Shown one piece after another: positions 45,220-53,676 of a stretch of DNA of 63,484 bases. The notes beneath the pieces were generated by a model that had not been told where the DNA came from, searched no databases, and was given only the letters and a program-made list of their open reading frames with translations. Both the position numbers and the translations under genes were made by a program. Each line of letters starts with the position of its first letter. Position 1 is the stretch's first letter. Origin of the DNA: Spirulina sp. CCY15215 (GTDB taxonomy: Bacteria > Cyanobacteriota > Cyanobacteriia > Cyanobacteriales > Spirulinaceae); the NCBI RefSeq assembly GCF_016888125.1, contig NZ_JACSWA010000581.1:1-63484 (forward strand), read 5' to 3'.

Positions 45220-45810
45220 ATGACACTCAGTAATTCTCAAGAAAGCTCTTTACTAACAGGACTCTATGCTTTACCAGAAGTCCTAACTAGCAATCGTTTT
45301 TACGTCGATCTCCTTGTAGATGCTTCAGGACTTGTGGATGCTTTTTTCACGGAATGTTCGGGATTTAAACGCAGTTATGATGTTGTTGAAATTGCCGAAG
45401 TTACCGCGCAAAAATGGGGAGCGAATGGAACAAATTATGGTCGAGTCGTGAGAACCAAAATTCCTGGAAATACTAAGAGTGATAACATTACTCTCAAGCG
45501 AGGTTTGACATTAACGACAACATTATGGGATTGGTTTAAGACCATAGAGGAAGGACAATGGAGCGAACAATACCGCGATGGTGATATTGTCATTTATAAT
45601 CAATGGGGGATTGAAATGGCTCGTTATAGTTTCACGGGTGCTTGGCCGATTAGTTATACTATTGGCTCTTTAAGTGCCAATAGTAATGATTTTATTATTG
45701 AGGAACTTGAATTAGCGGTTGATGAATTTTATCGCACTGAACTGTCGAGTAAATCCTCCGCAGAAGCAAGCGATCTGAACTATAAATCGGCTCAACTTTT
45801 TAGTTTGTAA
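45220..45810 (+). CDS. eCIS tube protein, type C (longer)
   Basis: A 196-residue gp19-like protein, with LTSNRFYVDLLVDASGLVDA, FFTECSGFKRSYDVVEI, the DNITLKRGLTLTTTLWDWF segment, and FTGAWPISYTIGSLSANSND-FIIEELELAVDEFYR. It resembles Afp5/Cis1b-type tube initiators that connect to the baseplate more than the short tubes. It has an N-terminal extension of about 18 residues and a Ser-rich tail. No good Shine-Dalgarno is visible. The spacer before it contains short CAACA/GGCAACA repeats. Confidence 0.85.
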   Translation: MTLSNSQESSLLTGLYALPEVLTSNRFYVDLLVDASGLVDAFFTECSGFKRSYDVVEIAEVTAQKWGANGTNYGRVVRTKIPGNTKSDNITLKRGLTLTTTLWDWFKTIEEGQWSEQYRDGDIVIYNQWGIEMARYSFTGAWPISYTIGSLSANSNDFIIEELELAVDEFYRTELSSKSSAEASDLNYKSAQLFSL

Positions 45811-45879
45811 AGGTAATTTCAATCTAATCTCAAGAAGGGCGATCGCGCCTTATTTTAATTCATCCCATTATCTTAGTTA

Positions 45880-46221
45880 ATGATACAAACCGAGTTTGAA
45901 TTTTCCCTTCCTAAAGGATACATAGATACAGAGGGTAATCTTCATCGCACGGGGGTCATGCGTTTGGCAAGGGCGATCGATGAAATTGTCCCCATGCGAG
46001 ATCCTCGGGTGAAAACTAATCCTGCTTATGCAACAGCAATTATTTTATCTCGCGTGATTACTCGTCTTGGTGCTTTAGATAATATTTCCCCTGCAACTAT
46101 TGAGGGACTTTTTGTAGCAGATTTGAATTATTTACAAAAGTTTTATCGGAAAATCAACGAATTGGAAGAGGAGGAGGAAGAACCACAAAAATCGGCAGAA
46201 GAACAGGATAATGAAGACTAA
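45880..46221 (+). CDS. Phage tail assembly chaperone-like protein (eCIS), copy 1
   Basis: A 113-residue protein, MIQTEFEFSLPKGYIDTEGN, LHRTGVMRLARAIDEIVPMR-DPRV, LSRVITRLGALDNISPATIE-GLFVADLNYLQKFYRKI. It matches the tail-assembly proteins found in contractile systems between tube and baseplate genes. A strongly acidic tail (EEEEEEPQKSAEEQDNED) follows. In phages such proteins assist the tape measure. The next gene is a paralogue that starts 50 bp further. Confidence 0.75.
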   Translation: MIQTEFEFSLPKGYIDTEGNLHRTGVMRLARAIDEIVPMRDPRVKTNPAYATAIILSRVITRLGALDNISPATIEGLFVADLNYLQKFYRKINELEEEEEEPQKSAEEQDNED

Positions 46222-46270
46222 GATCGATAAGAAGTGTTACAACAACGAGGAAAACCACCGATCGCCAATT

Positions 46271-46588
46271 ATGATTTCTACAAAATACAATTTTACCCTC
46301 CCGAAGGGTTTAATCGACAAAGAGGGCAACTTATATCGTACTGGGAGTATGCGCTTGGCAACGGGAGCCGATGAAATTATTATTCAGAAACATCCTCTCG
46401 TGTTGGAAAATCCCGCTTATCGAATGTTGGTTGTCTTGTCCCGCACGATCGTTCAATTGGAGGAATTATCCACTATTTCGATCGCGATTCTTGAAGATTT
46501 ATTTTTAATAGATTCTGATTATTTACAAAGTTTTTATAATCAAATTAACGGCTGGGGAGGGGAAATGTTAGCAGTGGGGGAGTCATAG
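46271..46588 (+). CDS. Phage tail assembly chaperone-like protein (eCIS), copy 2
   Basis: The frame opens at 46211, but the family start aligns with ATG 46271 (MISTKYNFTLPKGLIDKEGN). The 105-residue product shares NLYRTGSMRLATGADEIIIQ, LSRTIVQLEELSTISIAILE-DLFLIDSDYLQSFY with copy 1 but lacks the acidic tail. An earlier start would overlap copy 1 by 11 bp. Its stop TAG overlaps the proposed start of the DUF6760-like gene. Confidence 0.72.
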   Translation: MISTKYNFTLPKGLIDKEGNLYRTGSMRLATGADEIIIQKHPLVLENPAYRMLVVLSRTIVQLEELSTISIAILEDLFLIDSDYLQSFYNQINGWGGEMLAVGES

Positions 46589-46725
46589 GCTATCCCTTGG
46601 ATCGCTTATACCAAGAGATAGCCTATATTGCTCTCAATTTTCACTGGCCGTTAGAGGATATTCTACAATTAGAACACGCGGAAAGACAGCGATGGATAGA
46701 GCAAATTAATCAATTGATGGGATAG
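46585..46725 (+). CDS. DUF6760-like short eCIS protein, non-canonical start
   Basis: A frame reading GYPLDRLYQEIAYIALNFHW, PLEDILQLEHAERQRWIEQI, NQLMG and stopping at 46723 matches the small proteins (DUF6760 type: GYPL-RLY-E-A-IA-(Y/N)-FHWP...EHxERxRW) encoded after tail-assembly genes in many eCIS and phage-like clusters. The frame has a stop at 46546 and offers no ATG, GTG or TTG before the Gly-Tyr-Pro. The best start is an ATA at 46585, which overlaps the preceding stop (ATAG) and follows GGGGGAG. The exact start is uncertain, hence the moderate score. Confidence 0.6.
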   Translation: MGYPLDRLYQEIAYIALNFHWPLEDILQLEHAERQRWIEQINQLMG

Positions 46726-46759
46726 AATTGTATTGGGTTTAAACATTGGTTTTAAATCT

Positions 46760-49324
46760 TTATAACCAATTACCCACCAAAATAAATGGAGCCCAAAAAT
46801 AGGGATGTCCGTTATATTTGGGATTCTTTAAAATCGTGATTTGGGCGCGGCGCAATGCTTCTGCTTTAGTCACTTTTTCTTTCAGTAACTCTGAATAAAA
46901 CTGCTGCATTAATTCCGAAGTTGCTTCATCATTCACTAACCATAAACTTGCCATTGTACTGCGAGCGCCCGCCCTCACTGCAACCCCAGCAATTCCCAAG
47001 GCTGCACGCCGATCGCCGCTTGCGGTTTCGCAGGCACTAAACACTAAAAGCTCGATCGCCTTCGATCCCCCCAATCCAGCCGTGCGTAACAGTTCGCTCA
47101 ATTCGTTAACATTAATTCGATCGTCCCATGTGAGAATATAAGTATCTGCTGCGCTAGAACTAAAATTTCCGTGAGTGGCAAAATGGATAATAGGAAAGGG
47201 AGCAGAGTCGATCGCCTTTTGAACGGTGGCTTCTGTGAAATTCTCGTTGAGTAGCACTTGTCCCGCAACACGATCGCTAATTTCTGCTAGTTCGACTTCA
47301 ACCCCAGGCAGGGCGTTAAACCCTTGGCGGGCAAGGGAAACTCCGGCTTTGAGTACGCGAATTTCTTCCCGTTGTAATGCCCCCGAGTCGGTCAATTCTA
47401 ACCCTGGAGCCACGGCGATCGCGTATTTTTCAATTAAAAACTGTTCGCCATCATAAAGCGCCCCCATCGGAATCCCTCGCAATACGCCATCGGGTATGAA
47501 AACAAGGGTTTCGACTTGACTTTGCGCCAATTGCTCCTCAATGGGTCGAATTAACCATTCATAGACTTCTTTTGCATTGTGCCGAAAGGAAAGTCTATTC
47601 GCTTGAGTGAGGGAAATGCGAAGGCTCTGTACGGTGCGATTGACTGTTTTTTTGGGGAGTTGGGTGGCATAATGGGTTAAAGATTGCCCCGGTAAGCTGA
47701 GGATGACTTCTAGGCGATCGCTGAGAATAATGGGATAGAAAATAGCGGCTTTGCGATCTATGCGATCGACATTGACGGGTTTTGCATTCAAACACGCCGA
47801 TCGGAAGAAGTTATCAAGTTCCGCCAATTGCAGGGATTCAATGGTTTTACGTGCCTGTTCGATGTCTGCGGGACTGGCTGTTCCTTCTTTAGGTTCTAAT
47901 AATAAACTCACTAATTCCCGATAAACGGGTTCGACGCTTTCTCGGAAGGAGAATTGTAAATCTGAGTGGGTGACTTCCGATTGAATCGCGGCTAGTTCGC
48001 TTCGTAGGGTTTGCAGGGTATTGACGGCTTCGCGATAGGCAGAAATCGCCCCCGCGCGATCGCCTCCAGTGGCTTTTAAAAGCCTTCCTAGCTGCCATTG
48101 CCAACGATAGGTAATATCGGGTGCATCGATGGATTGAGCGACGATTAAGGCTTGTTGAGTGAGGTCTAGGGCTGCATCCAGTTGTTGGGTTTGTTCGTAG
48201 ACTTGGCCGAGATATCCTAAAGCATAGGCGCGGGCGCGATCGTCTCCCAATGTTTGAGCCTGTTGAGTGGCGATCGCCAGTTCTCGGGCGCTGGTTGGTG
48301 CGAATTCTGAGGGGGAAAGCTGCATTAAGCTATGGGACAAATTGATTCTGGCATAAATGGCGGCGCGACTGAGGGGTAATTGTTCTATCTCTGCATTGAT
48401 CTGGGGGAGTAAATTTCTGGCGGCTTGGGTATTTTCTTGTTCAATTAATAAACTGAATTGATTGAGTTGTGCTTGGGTTTTGGTTAGGGGTGAAGGGGAA
48501 AGATCGGCAACTTGTTGATAGAAATTGAGGGCTTCATCGGTGTTTCTTTGTACTCGTGCAAGATTGCCCAAACTCAGGAGAATATTGCTGAGAACTTGGG
48601 GAGATTGCAGGTTTTTGGCGACGGAGAGACTCTCATTTAAACTGTCTTGGGATTTGCCCAAATCTCCCACTAAACGCAGGGTATCTCCTAAAGATCGCAA
48701 TCCTAGGGCTTTGGTAATAGAGTCGGGTTGTGTCTCTAACTGAGTTTTAACGGTTTCGAGAGTTTTTAAAGCCAAGCGAAATAATCCGGCTGATTGCATC
48801 GCGGTGGCTTGATGAATTTGGGTGCGAATTTTCCCTTCCTTGTCTCCTAAAACTTGGTATATCTCTGCAACCTGTTTCCATAAGGCGATCGCCTTTTCCG
48901 GCTGTCCTTTGCTTAATTCTAAACTGGCTTGAATATTTAATGTTTGCGCCAAAATGCGATCGCGTCCTTTTGCATCTATGCGTTGCAGAATTTCTAAACT
49001 GTCGGCGATCGCTTCTTCTGCTGTGGCGATCTCTCCCATTTGGCGATAAGTTAAAGCCAGATTGCTCGAGATCGCGGCCTCCTCGAGTTCATCTCCTTGG
49101 CTTTGATAGACTTGTAGGGACTGTTGCAGGATAGCAGCAGCTTCAGCATAACGTCCAGCTTGATAAAGTGTCTTTCCTTGCTGTTCGAGGGCGATCGCGC
49201 TACTGGGAAAAGGATTCGCTACAATCGAAGGAGGGGTGAGGAGTAAGGAAAGAATTAGAACGGCGATCGCTAAAAGTCCCCATTTTATCTGCTTCCAAAT
49301 TGAGTTTTTAAATAGTCGTTTCAT
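46760..49324 (-). CDS. Exported TPR-CHAT protein
   Basis: An 854-residue protein. The first 37 residues are a signal peptide (hydrophobic core LLAIAVLILSLLL). Tetratricopeptide repeats follow to about residue 430 (LEQQGKTLYQAGRYAEAAAI is the first). A CHAT (caspase HetF-associated with TPRs) domain fills about 560-854. The catalytic His is in HFATHGNF and the Cys in FSACETASGD. CHAT proteases of this type process partners in several bacterial systems. It lies 45 bp downstream of a TpsB gene on the same strand, so it is probably exported with a surface-secretion pathway. No TpsA lies nearby. Confidence 0.88.
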   Translation of the reverse strand: MKRLFKNSIWKQIKWGLLAIAVLILSLLLTPPSIVANPFPSSAIALEQQGKTLYQAGRYAEAAAILQQSLQVYQSQGDELEEAAISSNLALTYRQMGEIATAEEAIADSLEILQRIDAKGRDRILAQTLNIQASLELSKGQPEKAIALWKQVAEIYQVLGDKEGKIRTQIHQATAMQSAGLFRLALKTLETVKTQLETQPDSITKALGLRSLGDTLRLVGDLGKSQDSLNESLSVAKNLQSPQVLSNILLSLGNLARVQRNTDEALNFYQQVADLSPSPLTKTQAQLNQFSLLIEQENTQAARNLLPQINAEIEQLPLSRAAIYARINLSHSLMQLSPSEFAPTSARELAIATQQAQTLGDDRARAYALGYLGQVYEQTQQLDAALDLTQQALIVAQSIDAPDITYRWQWQLGRLLKATGGDRAGAISAYREAVNTLQTLRSELAAIQSEVTHSDLQFSFRESVEPVYRELVSLLLEPKEGTASPADIEQARKTIESLQLAELDNFFRSACLNAKPVNVDRIDRKAAIFYPIILSDRLEVILSLPGQSLTHYATQLPKKTVNRTVQSLRISLTQANRLSFRHNAKEVYEWLIRPIEEQLAQSQVETLVFIPDGVLRGIPMGALYDGEQFLIEKYAIAVAPGLELTDSGALQREEIRVLKAGVSLARQGFNALPGVEVELAEISDRVAGQVLLNENFTEATVQKAIDSAPFPIIHFATHGNFSSSAADTYILTWDDRINVNELSELLRTAGLGGSKAIELLVFSACETASGDRRAALGIAGVAVRAGARSTMASLWLVNDEATSELMQQFYSELLKEKVTKAEALRRAQITILKNPKYNGHPYFWAPFILVGNWL

Positions 49325-49337
49325 GGTTAGTGTATAG

Positions 49338-49358
49338 TGGTTAGTGGTTAGTGGTTAG
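49338..49358. repeat. TGGTTAG tandem repeat
   Basis: Three tandem TGGTTAG units sit in the 45-bp spacer between the TpsB and CHAT genes. A further single copy precedes them at 49324-49330. Confidence 0.85.
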
Positions 49359-49369
49359 TTGAGAGTTAA

Positions 49370-51226
49370 TTAGAATAGATAATTAATTGAAAAATACAGC
49401 CCATTTTCCTGCAAAGTATTTGGAGTGGAATTGAGATTGGTTAAAGGAATACCCCAATCAAGACGGATATGTAAACGCTCCCATTGCTGCCATCGTAATC
49501 CTAACCCAACAGAACTAATAACATTGGTGTCAAGAGTATTATCTTCTGTATTGTTCCAACCCAGACCAAAATCAATGAATGGAGCAATTTGTAATAAGCC
49601 TTGAATTTCGGGAACTCGCACCAGGGGAATTCTTAGTTCTGCTGTTGCTACCACTCCATTATCTGCCAATAAAACATCCTGACGATAACCTCGAACAGTT
49701 TCTTGTCCCCCCATCGCAAATTGTTCTAATGATAACATAGGGCGATCGCTAATTTGCGAATCTGCTCGCAGGACAAATAAAGTATCTTCTGCCAACAATC
49801 TTACCCATTGAAATTGTCCTTGCCAAGAGAAAAAATTACTATCTGGAGCCTCATTATTTTGGGTAGAATCAAACCAATTAACCCCTAAATTAAACTGAGA
49901 ACGAGCAGCTAAAACTTCTCGTTCACTGCGTTTTGTCCACTCTTGAAAAAACCGCAAAACCGATAATTTTGTTACCCCATCATCGTCCGCACCATTAGAT
50001 AAAGGAAAGGGAATATCTAATAGTGTTGTCGCGCTAGTTTGATGAGAAAATGTCAAACCCATAACAAACTCTTCTGACGGTGTTTGTCGAATCGGCTGCC
50101 TCAATGTTACTTCATAATAACTAGATTTGGAGCGAATATTCAGAATATCAAAAGGTTCTTCAATGACGGTACTCGATGTATTTCCCAAAGCAAGACGCAC
50201 AGTTCCATTATAAGGATTTAAAGGCAATGTATAGCTAAAATCAAACCCATTACTGCCCGTCGTATTACTATACCCCAGAGCAAGACTATCTCCCAAACCC
50301 AATACATTTCCTTCGATAATATTAATTCCTCGGCGATCGCTACCCACACTTGGAGAACGAGAGTTACTAAAAGGCAATTGTACGCTAAAACTATCTGCTT
50401 CTCTAACCTCAACTTCTAAGATATTTGAGCCTATTTTTGTCCCCGTTGATAACTCAGAAGAAAGGTTCTCAATTAAAGGATCGAGTTGTAAGAGTTGGAG
50501 GGCTTCTTGCAAGCGTTTCACATTGAGAGGTGGTTGGACGGCAATTCCCAAACGACTGCGAATATAGTTAGGATGGAGTCGTGTTGTTCCTTGAATGTTG
50601 ATTTCTTCAATTTCTCCTTCAATGACTTGAATTTGAATAACACCATCCTGACTATTTTGCGGTGGAATAAAAGCACCAGTTGTAATATAAGCGCGATCGT
50701 GATAATACTGAGTAATCTTAGAACGAACTTGTAATAGTTCCGCAAAAGAAATAGGACGATTAGTGTATTCTCTGGTAATTTCCGCTAATTCTTCCTGGCT
50801 AAATATAGTGCTGCCAATTACTTCAAAACTTTGAACTTCGATCGTTCCAGGAATATTTTCCTCTGGAGTAAGTTCGGGGTTTTCTAAAGTTGGTTCTAGA
50901 GGAGTAAGAAGTTCTGAAGGAGGAGGAAGGCGAGGGATTTTTGGCTCGGGTAAAGGGTTTGTAGAAGGGGGTTCATCTGGAGAAATAATTTGAGATTGTA
51001 AAACATTTTCGCGATTAAAAATAGAAGAAAACGCTGCTATTTTTTCTCTATCTTCTTGGAGATTGAAAGATCGCGATCGCCAAGATGATTCTATTTCTTT
51101 CTTTGGCACAATAGTTACAGCCATTACCTTTTTAACCGTAAGATTAAGCATAATATGGAAAGGTAAAGCGATCGTGCTGACGACAACAATATAACGAACA
51201 AAGCGAGAGGCGATCGCAACTGGCAT
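49370..51226 (-). CDS. TpsB outer-membrane transporter (ShlB/FhaC type)
   Basis: A 618-residue protein. The N-terminus has a hydrophobic signal (YIVVVSTIALPFHIMLNLTV), then a low-complexity Pro/Glu linker, a POTRA 1 domain (IEVQSFEVIGSTIFSQEELA), POTRA 2 with the TRLHPNYIRSRLG transition, and a 16-strand barrel with the L6 motif (VRGYRQDVLLADNG) and terminal Phe (FSINYLF). TpsB proteins export partner TpsA proteins through the outer membrane. The partner is not adjacent. It leads an operon with the CHAT gene. Confidence 0.92.
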   Translation of the reverse strand: MPVAIASRFVRYIVVVSTIALPFHIMLNLTVKKVMAVTIVPKKEIESSWRSRSFNLQEDREKIAAFSSIFNRENVLQSQIISPDEPPSTNPLPEPKIPRLPPPSELLTPLEPTLENPELTPEENIPGTIEVQSFEVIGSTIFSQEELAEITREYTNRPISFAELLQVRSKITQYYHDRAYITTGAFIPPQNSQDGVIQIQVIEGEIEEINIQGTTRLHPNYIRSRLGIAVQPPLNVKRLQEALQLLQLDPLIENLSSELSTGTKIGSNILEVEVREADSFSVQLPFSNSRSPSVGSDRRGINIIEGNVLGLGDSLALGYSNTTGSNGFDFSYTLPLNPYNGTVRLALGNTSSTVIEEPFDILNIRSKSSYYEVTLRQPIRQTPSEEFVMGLTFSHQTSATTLLDIPFPLSNGADDDGVTKLSVLRFFQEWTKRSEREVLAARSQFNLGVNWFDSTQNNEAPDSNFFSWQGQFQWVRLLAEDTLFVLRADSQISDRPMLSLEQFAMGGQETVRGYRQDVLLADNGVVATAELRIPLVRVPEIQGLLQIAPFIDFGLGWNNTEDNTLDTNVISSVGLGLRWQQWERLHIRLDWGIPLTNLNSTPNTLQENGLYFSINYLF

Positions 51227-51330
51227 GATATAACCTGAAGATCGAGCAGAATTTTATCTTAAACTATAGCAGAAATTCAATCCAGAAATTTTCTCCAGAA
51301 ATTGGTTAAAATTAAAAGAGTAGAAACCAA

Positions 51331-53052
51331 TTGGAGAATGCGCTTATCGAAACCATCTACGGCAATCTAAAAGGACTCAAAACCAGTCAAACCAAGCAGC
51401 TTAAGCGTCTTTATCAACAACGCTTACCCCAAGACTGCTTGACAACTCCCGAATTTGCCCAACGTCTCGCGGCAATTAGTACAGAAATTCAAGAAAATAT
51501 CTGTGCCTATGTTAACCGTCGAGGACAAGTGATGCGAGTGGGAGTGGGAACCCCCCGCGAAACCCAAATTCCCCTACTCGAACTTCCTCGTTATGGTGCG
51601 GAACGTTTGTGCGGTATTCGCTGTATTGCCACTAACTTAAAGTCCGAATCTCCCCATACTGCCAGTTTGACAGCCATGGCCATGCAGCGTTTAGATGCTT
51701 TGGTGGTCATAAACTTGACAGGATCGGGGTTTGAACGACGGGGTGGCGGGGCTACAGGGTATGTGAAAGAAACCTATTACGCCCATCTTATCCCTCAAAG
51801 CGATCGCCCCGATCGCAATGACAGCGAGCCGATTTACTGGCAGCTTTCTCCTCCTTTAAGTCTTGATGTTTTAACCCAGCAAAATTTTCTCGATTTAGTT
51901 GAGGGACTTGAAGAAGAATTTCGCCGAGAGTATATTGCCCTAGATGTTGACGCAGATCGCGATCGCGTCGCCATTATCGGGCTACAAACGCAAAAAATGA
52001 GCGATCGCGCCTTTGCCGATGGTATCGCAGAATTAGAGCGCTTAGTGGATACCGCAGGAGGAGAAGTGCTGCAAGTTCTCTCACAAAAACGCACTCAACC
52101 CCATCCCCAAACCGTTGTCGGGGCGGGAAAAGTTGAGGATATTGCCCTAGCCGCGCAGACAATGGGGGCTAATTTAGTCGTCTTCGATCGCGATCTTTCC
52201 CCCGCCCAAACCCGCAACCTAGAACGACAAATCGGCGTTAGGGTCGTCGATCGCACAGAAGTGATCTTAGATATTTTCGCTCAACGCGCCCAATCTCGCG
52301 CCGGAAAATTGCAAGTCGAGTTAGCACAGTTAGAGTATATGTTACCTCGTTTAACAGGTCGAGGTTTAGCCATGTCTCGTTTAGGAGGAGGAATAGGTAC
52401 GAGAGGACCCGGTGAAACTAAGTTAGAAACCGAACGCCGTACCATTCAACAACGCTTGACACGCCTGCAAAAAGAGGTAAATGAGTTACAAGCACACCGA
52501 TCGCGCCTGCGCCAAAAACGCCAAGATAAAGACGTTCCTAGTGTGGCGATCGTCGGCTACACTAATGCAGGAAAATCGACCTTATTGAATGCCATGACTA
52601 ATGCAGAGGTCTATGCAGAAGATCGCTTATTTGCCACCCTCGATCCTACTACACGACGTTTAGCGGTTAACCATCCCGAAACAGGAAAACCGTTTAACTT
52701 ATTGCTAACTGATACAGTAGGATTTATTCACGAACTTCCTCCCGCTTTAGTGAATGCGTTTCGGGCGACATTGGAGGAAGTAACGGAAGCAGATGCACTC
52801 TTACATTTAGTCGATCTTTCTCATCCAGCATGGGAAAATCAGATTCGATCGGTAATGAAAATTCTATCGGAAATGCCTTCAACACCGGGTCCAATTCTCT
52901 TAGTTTTTAATAAGTTGGATCGGGTTGAAAGTCATGCTTTAGAAAGAGCAAAAGAAGAACATCCTCAAGCCCTATTTATTGCCGCCAGCGATCGCATTGG
53001 TTTGGAAACTTTACGCCAAAAACTCGTACAATTGGTACAGTGGAATGGATGA
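51331..53052 (+). CDS. hflX: HflX-family GTPase
   Basis: A 573-residue HflX starting at TTG 51331, with an in-frame stop at 51313 and no ATG within the conserved N-terminus. N-terminal HflX domain about 180-345 (VLQVLSQKRTQPHPQTVVGA, GKVEDIALAAQ, FDRDLSPAQTRNLE). G1 is GYTNAGKSTLLN, G3 is DTVGFI, G4 is NKLD and G5 SDRIG. A 170-residue N-terminal extension, typical of cyanobacterial HflX, precedes the usual domain. HflX rescues or disassembles stalled ribosomes. The Gly-rich RLGGGIGTRGPGETKLE linker is intact. Confidence 0.95.
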   Translation: MENALIETIYGNLKGLKTSQTKQLKRLYQQRLPQDCLTTPEFAQRLAAISTEIQENICAYVNRRGQVMRVGVGTPRETQIPLLELPRYGAERLCGIRCIATNLKSESPHTASLTAMAMQRLDALVVINLTGSGFERRGGGATGYVKETYYAHLIPQSDRPDRNDSEPIYWQLSPPLSLDVLTQQNFLDLVEGLEEEFRREYIALDVDADRDRVAIIGLQTQKMSDRAFADGIAELERLVDTAGGEVLQVLSQKRTQPHPQTVVGAGKVEDIALAAQTMGANLVVFDRDLSPAQTRNLERQIGVRVVDRTEVILDIFAQRAQSRAGKLQVELAQLEYMLPRLTGRGLAMSRLGGGIGTRGPGETKLETERRTIQQRLTRLQKEVNELQAHRSRLRQKRQDKDVPSVAIVGYTNAGKSTLLNAMTNAEVYAEDRLFATLDPTTRRLAVNHPETGKPFNLLLTDTVGFIHELPPALVNAFRATLEEVTEADALLHLVDLSHPAWENQIRSVMKILSEMPSTPGPILLVFNKLDRVESHALERAKEEHPQALFIAASDRIGLETLRQKLVQLVQWNG

Positions 53053-53082
53053 TCGGTAGCGGATAAACCAACAACAAAGAAC

Positions 53083-53475
53083 ATGAAAAGACAAAATATT
53101 AGTAGCGGACGACCTTGGGAATCAATTGTGGGTTATTCTCGGGTGGTTCGCGTAGGAAATATGGTGTATGTTTCTGGAACAACGGCGACGGATGAAGATA
53201 GCACTATCGTAGGTATTGGCGATCCCTACGCGCAAACCGTGCAAACGCTGAACAATATCAAAACAGCTTTGCAACAAGCAGGAGTTAGTCTTCAGGAGGT
53301 CGTGAGAACGCGAATATATGTTACAAATATTGACAACTGGGAGGCGATCGGAAGGGCGCATGGGGAGTTTTTCGCAGAGATTCGTCCCGCTTCTACAATG
53401 GTTGAGGTGAGTCGCTTGGTTGATCCTAATATGTTGGTGGAAATTGAGGCCGAGGCGATCGCGATCGAGTCTTAA
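53083..53475 (+). CDS. RidA-family protein
   Basis: A 130-residue Rid/YjgF-fold protein, with [37 protein letters not shown] and the [20 protein letters not shown] motif containing the conserved Arg of the RidA cleft. RidA deaminates reactive imine/enamine products of PLP enzymes. The first 12 residues are shorter than in E. coli RidA. Its last 29 bp are repeated almost exactly at 54700-54728, beyond the pilin-like gene. Confidence 0.9.
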   Translation: MKRQNISSGRPWESIVGYSRVVRVGNMVYVSGTTATDEDSTIVGIGDPYAQTVQTLNNIKTALQQAGVSLQEVVRTRIYVTNIDNWEAIGRAHGEFFAEIRPASTMVEVSRLVDPNMLVEIEAEAIAIES

Positions 53476-53676
53476 TTTTTTGCTTTTAAGAGAGATTATA
53501 CAATAAATTTTGGCAGAAATGACAGGAAAATTGAAAATCTGGGTAAGTTAATTTTAAGCACAAGAGACAAACAAACTTAATAAAGGAGCAACTTTCTTTT
53601 CCCTAGGAATATATTTTTAATGTCTTGTTTTTCTCTCGCTGAAAATAGATAAATGAGAGCAAGAGGAGAAAATTTG

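Noticed and set aside
46559-46600. Programmed -1 frameshift joining the second chaperone-like gene to the DUF6760-like frame
   Set aside because: The frames differ by -1, but no proper X-XXY-YYZ heptamer lies in the right register; G-rich runs give mismatched slips. Kept as an alternative, not as a call.
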